DNA of 64,000 bases from JACCZX01 sp963829995. GTDB lineage: Bacteria > Pseudomonadota > Gammaproteobacteria > Burkholderiales > Burkholderiaceae_F. The translations under genes were made by a program, and so were the position numbers. The DNA lies in the NCBI GenBank assembly GCA_963829995.1, contig CAWHKW010000022.1, positions 248,001 to 312,000 on the forward strand, written 5' to 3'. This document shows, piece by piece, positions 1 to 7,111 of the stretch; the first letter of the stretch is position 1; each line of letters begins with the position of its first letter. Under the pieces are notes generated by a model, which did not search any database, was not told the DNA's origin, and saw only the letters and a program-made list of their open reading frames with translations.

Positions 1-186
1 CCCGCGTGGCTCGCGGGTCAGCGCAGAATCGGCGTTACCGCCGGGGCTTCTGCGCCCGAGGTATTGGTGACCGCGTTGATCGACCGATTGAAGCAACTGG
101 GCGCCGTCAGCGTGCGCCCGCTGGACGGCGTGCAGGAAAAGGTTGTGTTTCCGTTGCCCAAGGGATTGAATCAGGTGGCTGCGTAG
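1..186 (+). CDS. ispH: 4-hydroxy-3-methylbut-2-enyl diphosphate reductase, C-terminal end only
   Basis: Only the last 61 residues lie in the window; the gene begins upstream. The frame starting at base 1 reads the conserved tail GVTAGASAPEVLV, followed by a short helix and the stop at 184-186. IspH is the iron-sulfur enzyme that makes IPP and DMAPP from HMBPP in the last step of the MEP isoprenoid pathway. The catalytic cysteines are mostly outside the window, so the call rests on this C-terminal signature alone. The next gene begins 26 bp downstream. Confidence 0.8.
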   Translation, partial: PAWLAGQRRIGVTAGASAPEVLVTALIDRLKQLGAVSVRPLDGVQEKVVFPLPKGLNQVAA

Positions 187-212
187 AACAGCCTCAATTA
201 CGGGAGACGTCG

Positions 213-800
213 ATGACTCAGTGGTTGCGGACACGTTTGATCGTAGGGTTAATGGGATTGGGGGCGGCGTGTCCGATCGGCGCCCAGCCAGTCGAGGTCG
301 AAGGGCAGAAATTCGAGCCCACCGTGCAAGTCGGCGGCCAGACTCTGAATCTGAACGGCGTGGGCTTGCGGCGACGCGCGATATTCAAAGTGTATGTGGC
401 GGGTTTGTATGTCCCACAGAAAAGCACCGACGCGGCGACGCTGATCGCTGACAAAGGCGCGCGGCGCGTTTCGTTGCGGATGCTGCGCGATGTCGACGCC
501 GGAAGCTTCATTGATTCGTTCAACGATGGGTTGAAGAACAACCTGAGCGAAGCGCAGCTGGCAGCGCTGAAGCCGCAAACCGACGCGCTAACGGCGACGC
601 TGAAGTCAATCGGTGAGGCGAAAAAGGGCGATGCGATTAACTTCGACTACACGCCAGGCGCTGGCACTCGCATCAGCGTCAACGACCAACCGCGCGGCGA
701 CCCGATTCCCGGCGCCGACTTTTTCTCTGCGGTGCTGCGCATTTGGCTGGGCGACAAGCCAGCCGACGAGTCGCTGAAGAAGGGCATGCTGGGCGCCTGA
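213..800 (+). CDS. Chalcone-isomerase-like secreted protein
   Basis: A 195-residue protein starting at ATG 213 behind GGGAGAC. A hydrophobic stretch in the first 25 residues (VGLMGLGAACPIGAQP) looks like a signal peptide, so a periplasmic location is likely. The rest matches the bacterial chalcone-isomerase-like fold family: a G-x-G-L-R-R-R/K-x-x-x-K-V-Y-V-A-G-L-Y block near residues 48-65, and a late block D-x-x-F-x-x-A-V-L-R-I-W-L-G near the C-terminus. Bacterial members have no proven flavonoid isomerase activity and their role is unknown. The gene lies three bases before ogt and is probably co-transcribed with it. The long upstream in-frame extension runs through ispH and is not believable. 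Confidence 0.75.
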   Translation: MTQWLRTRLIVGLMGLGAACPIGAQPVEVEGQKFEPTVQVGGQTLNLNGVGLRRRAIFKVYVAGLYVPQKSTDAATLIADKGARRVSLRMLRDVDAGSFIDSFNDGLKNNLSEAQLAALKPQTDALTATLKSIGEAKKGDAINFDYTPGAGTRISVNDQPRGDPIPGADFFSAVLRIWLGDKPADESLKKGMLGA

Positions 801-803
801 GCA

Positions 804-1328
804 ATGCTGACTGCACCCGACCTGCGGTTGCCGCGTACCCATCCGGCCGAACGCTTCGATGCGGTTGTGCGGCTGCCCTTCGGGCTGGTCGGAGTTCGTA
901 CCCGTGGCAAATGGGTCGAAGAAATCTGTTTTCTGAGAGACGAGATTCAGCCCAAACCCGCGGTCAACGCACTGGCGCAACGGGTCATCGATCAATTACT
1001 CGCCTACTGCGCCGATGGTTCAACACCGATCGATTTACCGCTCGCGATCGAAGGAACGGACTTTCAACGTCAGGTGTGGAGCGAAATCGCCCGCATCCCG
1101 CCGGGCTCAACCAGGACGTACGGTGAACTGGCGCGACGAGTCAATGGCGCGGCGCGCGCGGTCGGCCAGGCGTGTGGGGATAACCGACTGCCGCTTGCGA
1201 TACCGTGTCATCGCGTCGTCGCCGCTTCTGGCATCGGCGGGTTCGCGCATCATCGCGGCGGCTCGTACGAGCGCATCAAGCGCTGGCTGTTGGTGCACGA
1301 AGCCGGTACTGAGTTGCGTCTGGTGTGA
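804..1328 (+). CDS. ogt: Methylated-DNA--[protein]-cysteine S-methyltransferase
   Basis: A 174-residue suicide DNA-repair protein that moves the alkyl group from O6-alkylguanine to its own cysteine. The active-site motif PCHRV lies at about residues 134-138 with Cys135 as acceptor. Before it are the family features F-x-x-x-V-W-x-x-x-x-x-I-P-x-G-x-x-x-(T/S)-Y-G-E-L-A and A-R-A-V-G-Q-A-C-G-x-N, the DNA-binding helix and Asn hinge. After it, GGFAHHRGG replaces the more usual G-x-L-x-G-Y-x-x-G, a modest divergence. No Ada-type N-terminal zinc domain is present, so this is the constitutive Ogt form. It lies between the chalcone-isomerase-like gene and xerD. Confidence 0.88.
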   Translation: MLTAPDLRLPRTHPAERFDAVVRLPFGLVGVRTRGKWVEEICFLRDEIQPKPAVNALAQRVIDQLLAYCADGSTPIDLPLAIEGTDFQRQVWSEIARIPPGSTRTYGELARRVNGAARAVGQACGDNRLPLAIPCHRVVAASGIGGFAHHRGGSYERIKRWLLVHEAGTELRLV

Positions 1329-1364
1329 ACACCGCCGGCCTGAGCGGTTAGGTCGCTTGCAACG

Positions 1365-2297
1365 ATGCCGTCGCGCGCATCAGGCCAGGCGGGAACTGCG
1401 GAATCAGCTGGTACGGCAGATGCCTTGATCGATACTTTTGCCGACGCCGTGTGGCTCGAAGACGGTCTGGCACGCAACACGCTCACTGCGTATCGGCGCG
1501 ATCTATGCGCACTGGCAAGCTGGCTCACTGCTCGCGGTACAACGCTGGCATCGGCGCAGGAAGCCGACCTCGCGCAATATTTTGCGGACAAGCACGCGAC
1601 CACACTGGCGTCGACCGCCAATCGACGGCTTGCCGTAATGCGGCGTTTCTACCGATGGGCGATCAGAGAGGGCCGTGTCGCGCGCGACCCGACCTTGCGC
1701 CTCAAGAGCGCGAGAAAACCTCCACGATTTCCGAAGTCTCTTTCCGAAGAGCAGGTAGAGGCGTTGTTGCGCGCACCCGATACAGATACCACGCTTGGGT
1801 TGCGCGACCGCGCGATGCTGGAGCTTCTGTATGCGACCGGGCTGCGTGTCTCTGAACTGGTCAGCCTGACTTTGCCGCAACTGTCTCTCACCGAAGGCTT
1901 GGTGCGCGTATTGGGCAAAGGCGGCAAGGAGCGGATCGTTCCGCTGGGCGAGGAAGCGCGCAACTGGATCCAGCGCTACCTTAAGGATGCACGCGGCTCA
2001 ATCCTCGGGCGGCGCGTGGCCGATGCGCTCTTCGTCACGCAACGCGCGGATTCAATGAGTCGCCAGATGTTTTGGGTATTGATCAAGCGCTACAGTGCAC
2101 GCGCCGCGATCGACGCGCCACTGTCACCGCACGGACTGCGCCACGCGTTCGCCACGCATCTGCTGAATCACGGGGCCGATCTACGAGTCGTGCAGTTGCT
2201 GCTTGGCCATGCCGATATTTCAACCACTCAGATTTACACCCACGTAGCGCGCGCCAGGTTGAAGGCGTTGCACGCGCAACATCATCCGCGCGGGTAG
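1365..2297 (+). CDS. xerD: Site-specific tyrosine recombinase XerD
   Basis: A 310-residue tyrosine recombinase. The N-terminal SAM-like core-binding domain (about residues 20-110) includes NTLTAYRRDL and TANRRLAVMRRFYRWA. The catalytic domain shows ATGLRVSELVSL (first Arg), the K beta-hairpin GKGGKERIVPLG, HGLRHAFATHLL (His-x-x-Arg), LLGHADISTTQIYTHV and the nucleophile Tyr near residue 291. With XerC it resolves chromosome dimers at dif. Length and motif spacing are those of chromosomal XerD rather than a phage integrase, and the neighbours are housekeeping genes, so I do not read it as a mobile-element integrase. XerC is the main alternative, but the ATGLRVSEL and C-terminal ALHAQHHPRG ending favour XerD. 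Confidence 0.9.
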   Translation: MPSRASGQAGTAESAGTADALIDTFADAVWLEDGLARNTLTAYRRDLCALASWLTARGTTLASAQEADLAQYFADKHATTLASTANRRLAVMRRFYRWAIREGRVARDPTLRLKSARKPPRFPKSLSEEQVEALLRAPDTDTTLGLRDRAMLELLYATGLRVSELVSLTLPQLSLTEGLVRVLGKGGKERIVPLGEEARNWIQRYLKDARGSILGRRVADALFVTQRADSMSRQMFWVLIKRYSARAAIDAPLSPHGLRHAFATHLLNHGADLRVVQLLLGHADISTTQIYTHVARARLKALHAQHHPRG

Positions 2298-2315
2298 AAC
2301 GCAAATGACTAGCGC

Positions 2316-2951
2316 GTGATGCAGCTCATCAATTTGATCTTGGCAATCGGTGCCGCGTATCTGATCGGATCGATCCCGTTTGCTGTCATCGTCAGCCATG
2401 TGATGGGTTTGGCGGATCCGCGCACCTACGGGTCCGGCAATCCCGGCGCGACCAACGTACTGCGCTCGGGCAACAGGGGCGCTGCCGCGTTGACATTGCT
2501 TGGTGACGGATTTAAAGGCTGGCTGGCAGTGTGGCTCGCGCTGCGCTTCGGGCCGCAATATGGCGTTGCCGATTTCGGCGCGGCCTTGGTCGCGATTGCA
2601 GTCGTGCTTGGCCACCTGTATCCGATCTTTCTTCGCTTTCGCGGCGGCAAGGGCATCGCTACCGCGGCGGGCGTGATCATTGCGCTCAACCCGTGGCTTG
2701 CTTTGGCCACGGCGATCACGTGGGTGATCGTTGCCGTGTTCTTTCGCTATTCATCGCTGGCGTCGATTGCCGCCGCTATTTTTGCGCCGTTTTACTCCGC
2801 GTTCGGGTGGGGATTTGACGCGCGTTTTGTCGCCCTTGTCGTGATTGCAGGTTTCACGGTGTATCGCCATCGGGTAAACATCCGGCATCTGCTCGCCGGT
2901 ACCGAGCGGCGCATTGGTGACGCGAAGTCCGCGGTGGCGGGGCGGCGCTAG
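2316..2951 (+). CDS. plsY: Acyl-phosphate:glycerol-3-phosphate acyltransferase PlsY
   Basis: A 211-residue inner-membrane enzyme that acylates glycerol-3-phosphate with acyl-phosphate (made by PlsX), the first step of phospholipid synthesis. The three PlsY signatures are visible: SGNPGATNVLRSGN near residue 40, GHLYPIFLRFRGGKGIAT near residue 100, and YRHRVNIRHLLAGTE at the C-terminus. Five hydrophobic segments fit the family topology. The stop TAG (2949-2951) shares the palindrome CTAG with the stop of tsaD on the other strand, so the two genes converge with no spacer. Confidence 0.93.
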   Translation: MMQLINLILAIGAAYLIGSIPFAVIVSHVMGLADPRTYGSGNPGATNVLRSGNRGAAALTLLGDGFKGWLAVWLALRFGPQYGVADFGAALVAIAVVLGHLYPIFLRFRGGKGIATAAGVIIALNPWLALATAITWVIVAVFFRYSSLASIAAAIFAPFYSAFGWGFDARFVALVVIAGFTVYRHRVNIRHLLAGTERRIGDAKSAVAGRR

Positions 2952-3985
2952 GAGGTCGTTGCTTCGGCGAGCGACCAGCGCGGATGTACCGAAAACGCCA
3001 ACGCGCCGCCGTCGAGCGATGGTTTCCCACCGCGTTTGATCTTGGCCAATCCCGCGAGTGCAATCATGGCGCCGTTATCCGTGCAAAGATCCAGCGGCGG
3101 AAAAAATACGGTGCCACCATTGGCTGACACGTCGTGTTGCAAGCGAGCCCGGAGTTGGGCGTTGGCACCCACTCCACCGGCAACCACCAGCGTGTTCAAA
3201 CCGGTCTGAGCAAGCGCGCGCAGCGCCTTGGTGGCAAGCACGTCGACGATCGCTTCGACGAACGCACGCGCAATGTCGGCGCGTCCTTGTTCGCAGAGAT
3301 TGCTTGGACCGGCGCGCCGAACGGCAGTCAGAACCGCCGTCTTCAGACCGCTAAAGCTGAAGTTCAGATCGCCGCTGGCGATCATTGGGCGCGGTAGCGT
3401 CATCGCGCTGGGATCGCCAAATTCGGCGAGCCTTGAAACCGCAGGGCCGCCGGGGTATCCGAGCCCGAGCAGTTGTGCGGTCTTGTCGAATGCTTCGCCG
3501 GCAGCATCGTCGAGCGTTTCGCCGAGCAGGCGGTAGTTTCCCCAACCGCCCACATGCAACAACTGCGTGTGACCGCCAGACACCAGCAGTGCGACAAACG
3601 GAAACTCGGGGGCCGGACGCGACAGCAGCGGTGACAGCAGATGACCTTCCATATGGTGCACTGGATAAACCGGCCGGCCGAGCGCGTAGCCCAGCGCATG
3701 GCCGATGCTTGCTCCCACCAGCAACGCGCCCGCCAACCCGGGGCCGGCCGTCACCGCAATGGCGTCGATCTGCGCGAGTTCGCGCTTGCCGGCGGCGAGC
3801 ACGCGATCCAGCAGCGGCAGAACGCGGCGAATGTGGTCGCGCGACGCCAATTCGGGGACCACGCCGCCATAGGCCATATGCATGTCGACCTGCGAATACA
3901 ACTGCTGTGCGAGCAATCCGTGTTCGCTATCCAGCAGTGCAAGGCCGGTCTCGTCGCACGACGTTTCGATTCCCAGAATCAGCAT
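2948..3985 (-). CDS. tsaD: tRNA N6-adenosine threonylcarbamoyltransferase TsaD
   Basis: A 345-residue essential ASKHA-fold protein that transfers threonylcarbamoyl from TC-AMP to A37 of ANN-decoding tRNAs, working with TsaB and TsaE. Seen are the start LGIETSCDET, the metal-binding HHMEGHLLSP (two His near residues 111 and 115), LVSGGHTQL, the nucleotide loop VAGGVGAN near residue 270, and the C-terminal CTDNGAMIA. It is transcribed divergently from rpsU, with 133 bp between the starts, as in many proteobacteria. Its stop overlaps the plsY stop within CTAG. Confidence 0.95.
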   Translation of the reverse strand: MLILGIETSCDETGLALLDSEHGLLAQQLYSQVDMHMAYGGVVPELASRDHIRRVLPLLDRVLAAGKRELAQIDAIAVTAGPGLAGALLVGASIGHALGYALGRPVYPVHHMEGHLLSPLLSRPAPEFPFVALLVSGGHTQLLHVGGWGNYRLLGETLDDAAGEAFDKTAQLLGLGYPGGPAVSRLAEFGDPSAMTLPRPMIASGDLNFSFSGLKTAVLTAVRRAGPSNLCEQGRADIARAFVEAIVDVLATKALRALAQTGLNTLVVAGGVGANAQLRARLQHDVSANGGTVFFPPLDLCTDNGAMIALAGLAKIKRGGKPSLDGGALAFSVHPRWSLAEATTS

Positions 3986-4036
3986 GGATCAAGTGTACGG
4001 ACGGCGCGTCCACCGCGTGCCGCGCCAGCGAAGGGG

Positions 4037-4064
4037 TTGTTGTGTCTGTCAGATCGGATAGAAT
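4037..4064 (+). promoter_or_regulatory. Putative sigma70 promoter of the rpsU operon
   Basis: TTGTTG at 4037-4042 and TAGAAT at 4059-4064, with a 16-base spacer, lie 55 bp before the rpsU ATG in the divergent tsaD-rpsU gap. The -10 differs from consensus at one base. This is the best pair in that gap, but it was found by eye only. Confidence 0.5.
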
Positions 4065-4118
4065 GCCGGGCTTTCCGAACTGCGCAAGCGCCGTAACCCG
4101 AAGGATTCGAACTCACCG

Positions 4119-4331
4119 ATGCCTACCATTCGCCTTAAAGAAAACGAGCCATTCGAAGTGGCTTTGCGCCGCTTCAAACGCACTATTGAGAAGAGCGGCT
4201 TGTTGACCGAATTGCGTGCCCGTGAGTTTTACGAAAAACCGACTGCAGAACGTAAGCGCAAGCGCTCTGCCGCGATCAAGCGTCACTTCAAGCGTCTGCG
4301 CGGCCAGATGCTGCCGAAGAAGCTTTACTAG
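4119..4331 (+). CDS. rpsU: 30S ribosomal protein S21
   Basis: A 70-residue, very basic protein typical of S21, with MPTIRLKENEPFEVALRRF at the N-terminus, the central REFYEKPTAERKRK and a C-terminal arginine/lysine helix ending RGQMLPKKLY. S21 sits on the 30S platform near the anti-Shine-Dalgarno sequence and helps initiation. It is the first gene of the rpsU-yqeY-dnaG-rpoD macromolecular synthesis operon and is followed by a hairpin that could limit read-through into the weaker downstream genes. Confidence 0.97.
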   Translation: MPTIRLKENEPFEVALRRFKRTIEKSGLLTELRAREFYEKPTAERKRKRSAAIKRHFKRLRGQMLPKKLY

Positions 4332-4367
4332 GCGCCTTACTTTAGCCGCCGAGTGGCGGAGTGCGAG

Positions 4368-4393
4368 GCGCGCCATTGGCGCGCTTTTCTTTT
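4368..4393 (+). terminator. Intra-operon terminator between rpsU and yqeY
   Basis: A perfect 7-bp GC stem (GCGCGCC at 4368-4374, loop ATT, GGCGCGC at 4378-4384) is followed directly by TTTTCTTTT (4385-4393). It is a textbook intrinsic terminator, yet it sits inside the operon, 11 bp before the yqeY start. The T tract runs into the yqeY Shine-Dalgarno GGAGG. Confidence 0.8.
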
Positions 4394-4403
4394 GGAGGAC
4401 CTC

Positions 4404-4853
4404 ATGTCGACGTTGCTAAAAGACCGCATCACCGAAGACATGAAAAACGCGATGCGCGCAAAGCAGAGCGATCGCCTCGGCGCGATTCGTCTGCTGCTCG
4501 CGGCGATCAAACAGAAAGAAGTCGACGAACGTGTTGCGCTGGATGATGCCGCCGTGCTGGGTATCGTCGAGAAGTTGATCAAACAGCGCCAAGATTCGAT
4601 CGAGCAGTTTGGCAAAGCCGGCCGTCCGGACCTGGTTGGAAAAGAGAAAGACGAGCTCGAGCTGTTAAGAGGCTACCTGCCGCAACAGATGTCGGATGCG
4701 GAGTTGTCGGCAGCCGTCGATGCCGCGCTTGCCGAATCGGGTGCGACCGGTCCGCAAGCGATGGGCAAGGCGATGGCGTTGCTAAAGCCGCGTATCGCCG
4801 GCCGCGCCGACATGGGCAAGGCTTCGGCGCTGGTCAAACAGCGGCTAGTCTGA
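4404..4853 (+). CDS. GatB/YqeY domain-containing protein
   Basis: A 149-residue protein of the YqeY family, which resembles the tRNA-binding tail of the amidotransferase subunit GatB. Family blocks seen are KDRITEDMKNAMRAK, RLGAIRLLLAAIKQKEVDER, E-x-x-L-L-R-G-Y-L-P-Q-Q, and a C-terminal G-x-A-M-x-x-L-K-P-R-x-x-G-R-A-D-M-G. Its function is not settled; a role in tRNA-dependent amidation is a guess from the domain. The start at ATG 4404 is chosen because GGAGGACC precedes it by 4 bp; longer in-frame starts would cross the terminator hairpin. It is the second gene of the rpsU-dnaG-rpoD operon. Confidence 0.88.
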   Translation: MSTLLKDRITEDMKNAMRAKQSDRLGAIRLLLAAIKQKEVDERVALDDAAVLGIVEKLIKQRQDSIEQFGKAGRPDLVGKEKDELELLRGYLPQQMSDAELSAAVDAALAESGATGPQAMGKAMALLKPRIAGRADMGKASALVKQRLV

Positions 4854-4908
4854 TCGAACGCGAAGTGCGCAGCGGCATCGCTGCTGCGTACACTTTCGCG
4901 AAACTGCC

Positions 4909-6699
4909 ATGATTCCCCAGAGCTTCATTCAGGACCTTCTGGCGCGCGTCGACATCGTTGACGTCGTCGGCCGCTACGTGCAACTAAAAAAGGCCGGGCA
5001 GAACTACCTGGGACTGTGTCCGTTCCACGCCGAAAAATCTCCCTCGTTCACTGTGAGCCCATCAAAGCAGTTTTTTCACTGCTTCGGTTGCGGCGCGCAT
5101 GGCAGCGCGATCGGATTCGTGATGGAACACCGCGGGCAGGGCTACGTCGATGCGATTCGCGATCTGGCACAAGGTGCCGGTATGCAGGTGCCCGAGTCCG
5201 AGCGCGCGGCTGGTGCTTATTCGAAGACGCGGGCCCTGACCGACGTCCTGACGCGTGCGACCGAGTTTTATCGGCTTCAGCTCAAAGACAGCTCGACGGC
5301 CATTGCGTATCTGAAGCGGCGTGGAGTCAATGGTCAAACCGCGGCGCGATTTGCGCTCGGATATGCGCCCGATGCCTGGCAACCGTTGCGGGCGGCGTTT
5401 GACAATTACGACGATCCGCAGCTTGTCGAAGCGGGCTTGGTGATTTCCGAAGAAGGCAAGCGCTACGACCGGTTTCGCGGGCGTGTGATGTTTCCGATTC
5501 GTAATACGCGCGGCCAGGTGGTCGGCTTCGGCGCGCGTGTCATCGATGACGGCGAACCGAAGTATTTGAATTCACCCGAAACACCCGTGTTTCGCAAAGG
5601 CCATGAGCTTTACGGTTTGCATGAGGCGCGCGACGCGATTCGAAAACGCGGCCGTGCGATCGTGGCTGAGGGTTACCTGGACGTCATTCGGCTCGCGCAA
5701 TCGGGCTTCGCAGAATCGGTCGCAGCGCTTGGTACAGCGGTTACCGGTACGCATGTGAGCGCGCTCTTCAAAGTGGCCGACCATGTGATCTTTGCCTTTG
5801 ACGGCGACGCCGCGGGACGCAAGGCGGCGCGCCGCGCACTCGAAGCAGCGTTACCAGTGATTGCCGACACCAAGCGCGCCAGTTTCGTGTTGCTGCCCGA
5901 AGGCCAAGACCCCGACAGCTTGATCGGCGACCAAGGCGACGCGGCATTCGCATCCGCATTGACTGAAGCGCTGCCGTTGTCGGAGTTTTTTATCCAGACA
6001 CTGATGGGAGCTGCAGGCGAGCGACCGGCGAGCGCCGAGGACCGCGCTGCGCTGCTAGGCGCGGCGAAGCCACTGCTTTTGTCGATGGCGCCGGGTGCTA
6101 TGCGGCTGCAGTTGTTGCGGGATCTCGCCGAGACGGCGCGCACGCCTCTGGATGCGGTGGAAGCTCTGTACGGACTGCGCAAAGCGCCGGTGCGTCGTGT
6201 CGCTTCGTTCGATCGTCATACGCCGAGGATGGAGGTGAGCGATCTGAAGCTGAGCATCCTGCAACAACTGCTCGCGCACCCCACGCTTGCCCGCGAGTTC
6301 AATCAGGACGTGATCGACGAGCACGTGCATGGCGACGATAGGCTGGACCGGGAAATCGCTGAAGTGTGGCGCGCCTCGACGGCGACCACCGCCGCCGAGG
6401 CGGCAGCGCTCAGTCACGGCGCCCTGCTCGAGATGCTGGCCGACAGCGACTATGCCGAGGAGTATCGAGCGCTGGCGGCTCAGGAAATGGAAATCGACAC
6501 TGGTGTGGAAATGGCGCGCGACATCGTGTCCGAGGGCTTTGCGAAACTAAGGCTGCGTCGCTTTGAGCGGGAACGCACCGAGCGCTTGGCCGATTACGAA
6601 AAAGACCCGTCGCCGCAGCGATTGGATGCGTACCGGGCCGCCGATCACGCCTACACGCAGGCGCGGGGCCCGGCGGACCAGGTAAACATGGCGAGATGA
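4909..6699 (+). CDS. dnaG: DNA primase
   Basis: A 596-residue primase that makes RNA primers at the replication fork and contacts DnaB through its C-terminal domain. The N-terminal zinc domain has CPFHAEKSPSF and HCFGC (CHCC ligands at about residues 40-64). The catalytic core contains the TOPRIM residues VAEGYLDVIRL (Glu) and FAFDGDAAGRKAARRAL (Asp-x-Asp), near residues 253 and 297. The C-terminal third is helical and less conserved, as expected. The length is close to that of E. coli DnaG. It lies third in the operon, 55 bp after yqeY, and is followed by a 412-bp gap before rpoD. Confidence 0.96.
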   Translation: MIPQSFIQDLLARVDIVDVVGRYVQLKKAGQNYLGLCPFHAEKSPSFTVSPSKQFFHCFGCGAHGSAIGFVMEHRGQGYVDAIRDLAQGAGMQVPESERAAGAYSKTRALTDVLTRATEFYRLQLKDSSTAIAYLKRRGVNGQTAARFALGYAPDAWQPLRAAFDNYDDPQLVEAGLVISEEGKRYDRFRGRVMFPIRNTRGQVVGFGARVIDDGEPKYLNSPETPVFRKGHELYGLHEARDAIRKRGRAIVAEGYLDVIRLAQSGFAESVAALGTAVTGTHVSALFKVADHVIFAFDGDAAGRKAARRALEAALPVIADTKRASFVLLPEGQDPDSLIGDQGDAAFASALTEALPLSEFFIQTLMGAAGERPASAEDRAALLGAAKPLLLSMAPGAMRLQLLRDLAETARTPLDAVEALYGLRKAPVRRVASFDRHTPRMEVSDLKLSILQQLLAHPTLAREFNQDVIDEHVHGDDRLDREIAEVWRASTATTAAEAAALSHGALLEMLADSDYAEEYRALAAQEMEIDTGVEMARDIVSEGFAKLRLRRFERERTERLADYEKDPSPQRLDAYRAADHAYTQARGPADQVNMAR

Positions 6700-7111
6700 G
6701 CTCTTTTGCGGCAAGTGCACGATTAAATTGAACTTTTTGCCGCAAAAGGTACTCTTTTGTGCTAGATTTAACGGTTGTCGACGTACCTCGCCCAGTGTGG
6801 CGGACAAAACGTCGAGCGCCCAGGAGATCGCGAATGATCGGTGGCGCGAATAGATTTGATCGACAGCGTGCGAAATTACCGGAACGCGATCTTCGGATCA
6901 GACGTTGAATTAGTCGGTTGCCATGCGCGGCGCTTCGATAGATCGGCCGGATTCTGCATCGAATAGAAGCACGGCTTGGTTGAGAAGGCTCATTTGAACC
7001 CAATGATGTGTGTGTCGACTGCGCACGTGGCGCCTTTATCGCTCACGAGCACGCTTGGCAATGACAAACCGATCGGGCGCCGAGCGCCGTCCGGTCGAAA
7101 CAGGTGACGCG
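6700..7111 (+). other. dnaG-rpoD intergenic region (leader of rpoD)
   Basis: 412 bp between the dnaG stop and the chosen rpoD start, with no convincing open frame. The first 60 bp are AT-richer than the surroundings and hold a 12-bp inverted repeat and a promoter-like pair, listed separately. The rest is ordinary-composition DNA in which I see no other strong motif. The length fits a long rpoD leader with its own promoter. Confidence 0.5.
6703..6755 (+). promoter_or_regulatory. 12-bp inverted repeat overlapping a putative rpoD promoter
   Basis: CTTTTGCGGCAA (6703-6714) and its exact reverse complement TTGCCGCAAAAG (6737-6748) are separated by 22 bp. Between and across them lies a promoter-like pair, TTGAAC (6728-6733) and TACTCT (6750-6755), spaced by 16 bp; the right arm fills most of the spacer. 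A third partial copy, CTCTTTTG, is at 6752-6759. This could be an operator for a dimeric regulator of rpoD or, less likely because of its long loop, a dnaG terminator. Confidence 0.45.

Noticed and set aside
1365..2297. Phage integrase linked to the tRNA att-like repeat
   Set aside because: Length, motifs and neighbours fit chromosomal XerD, and it lies 7 kb from the tRNA.
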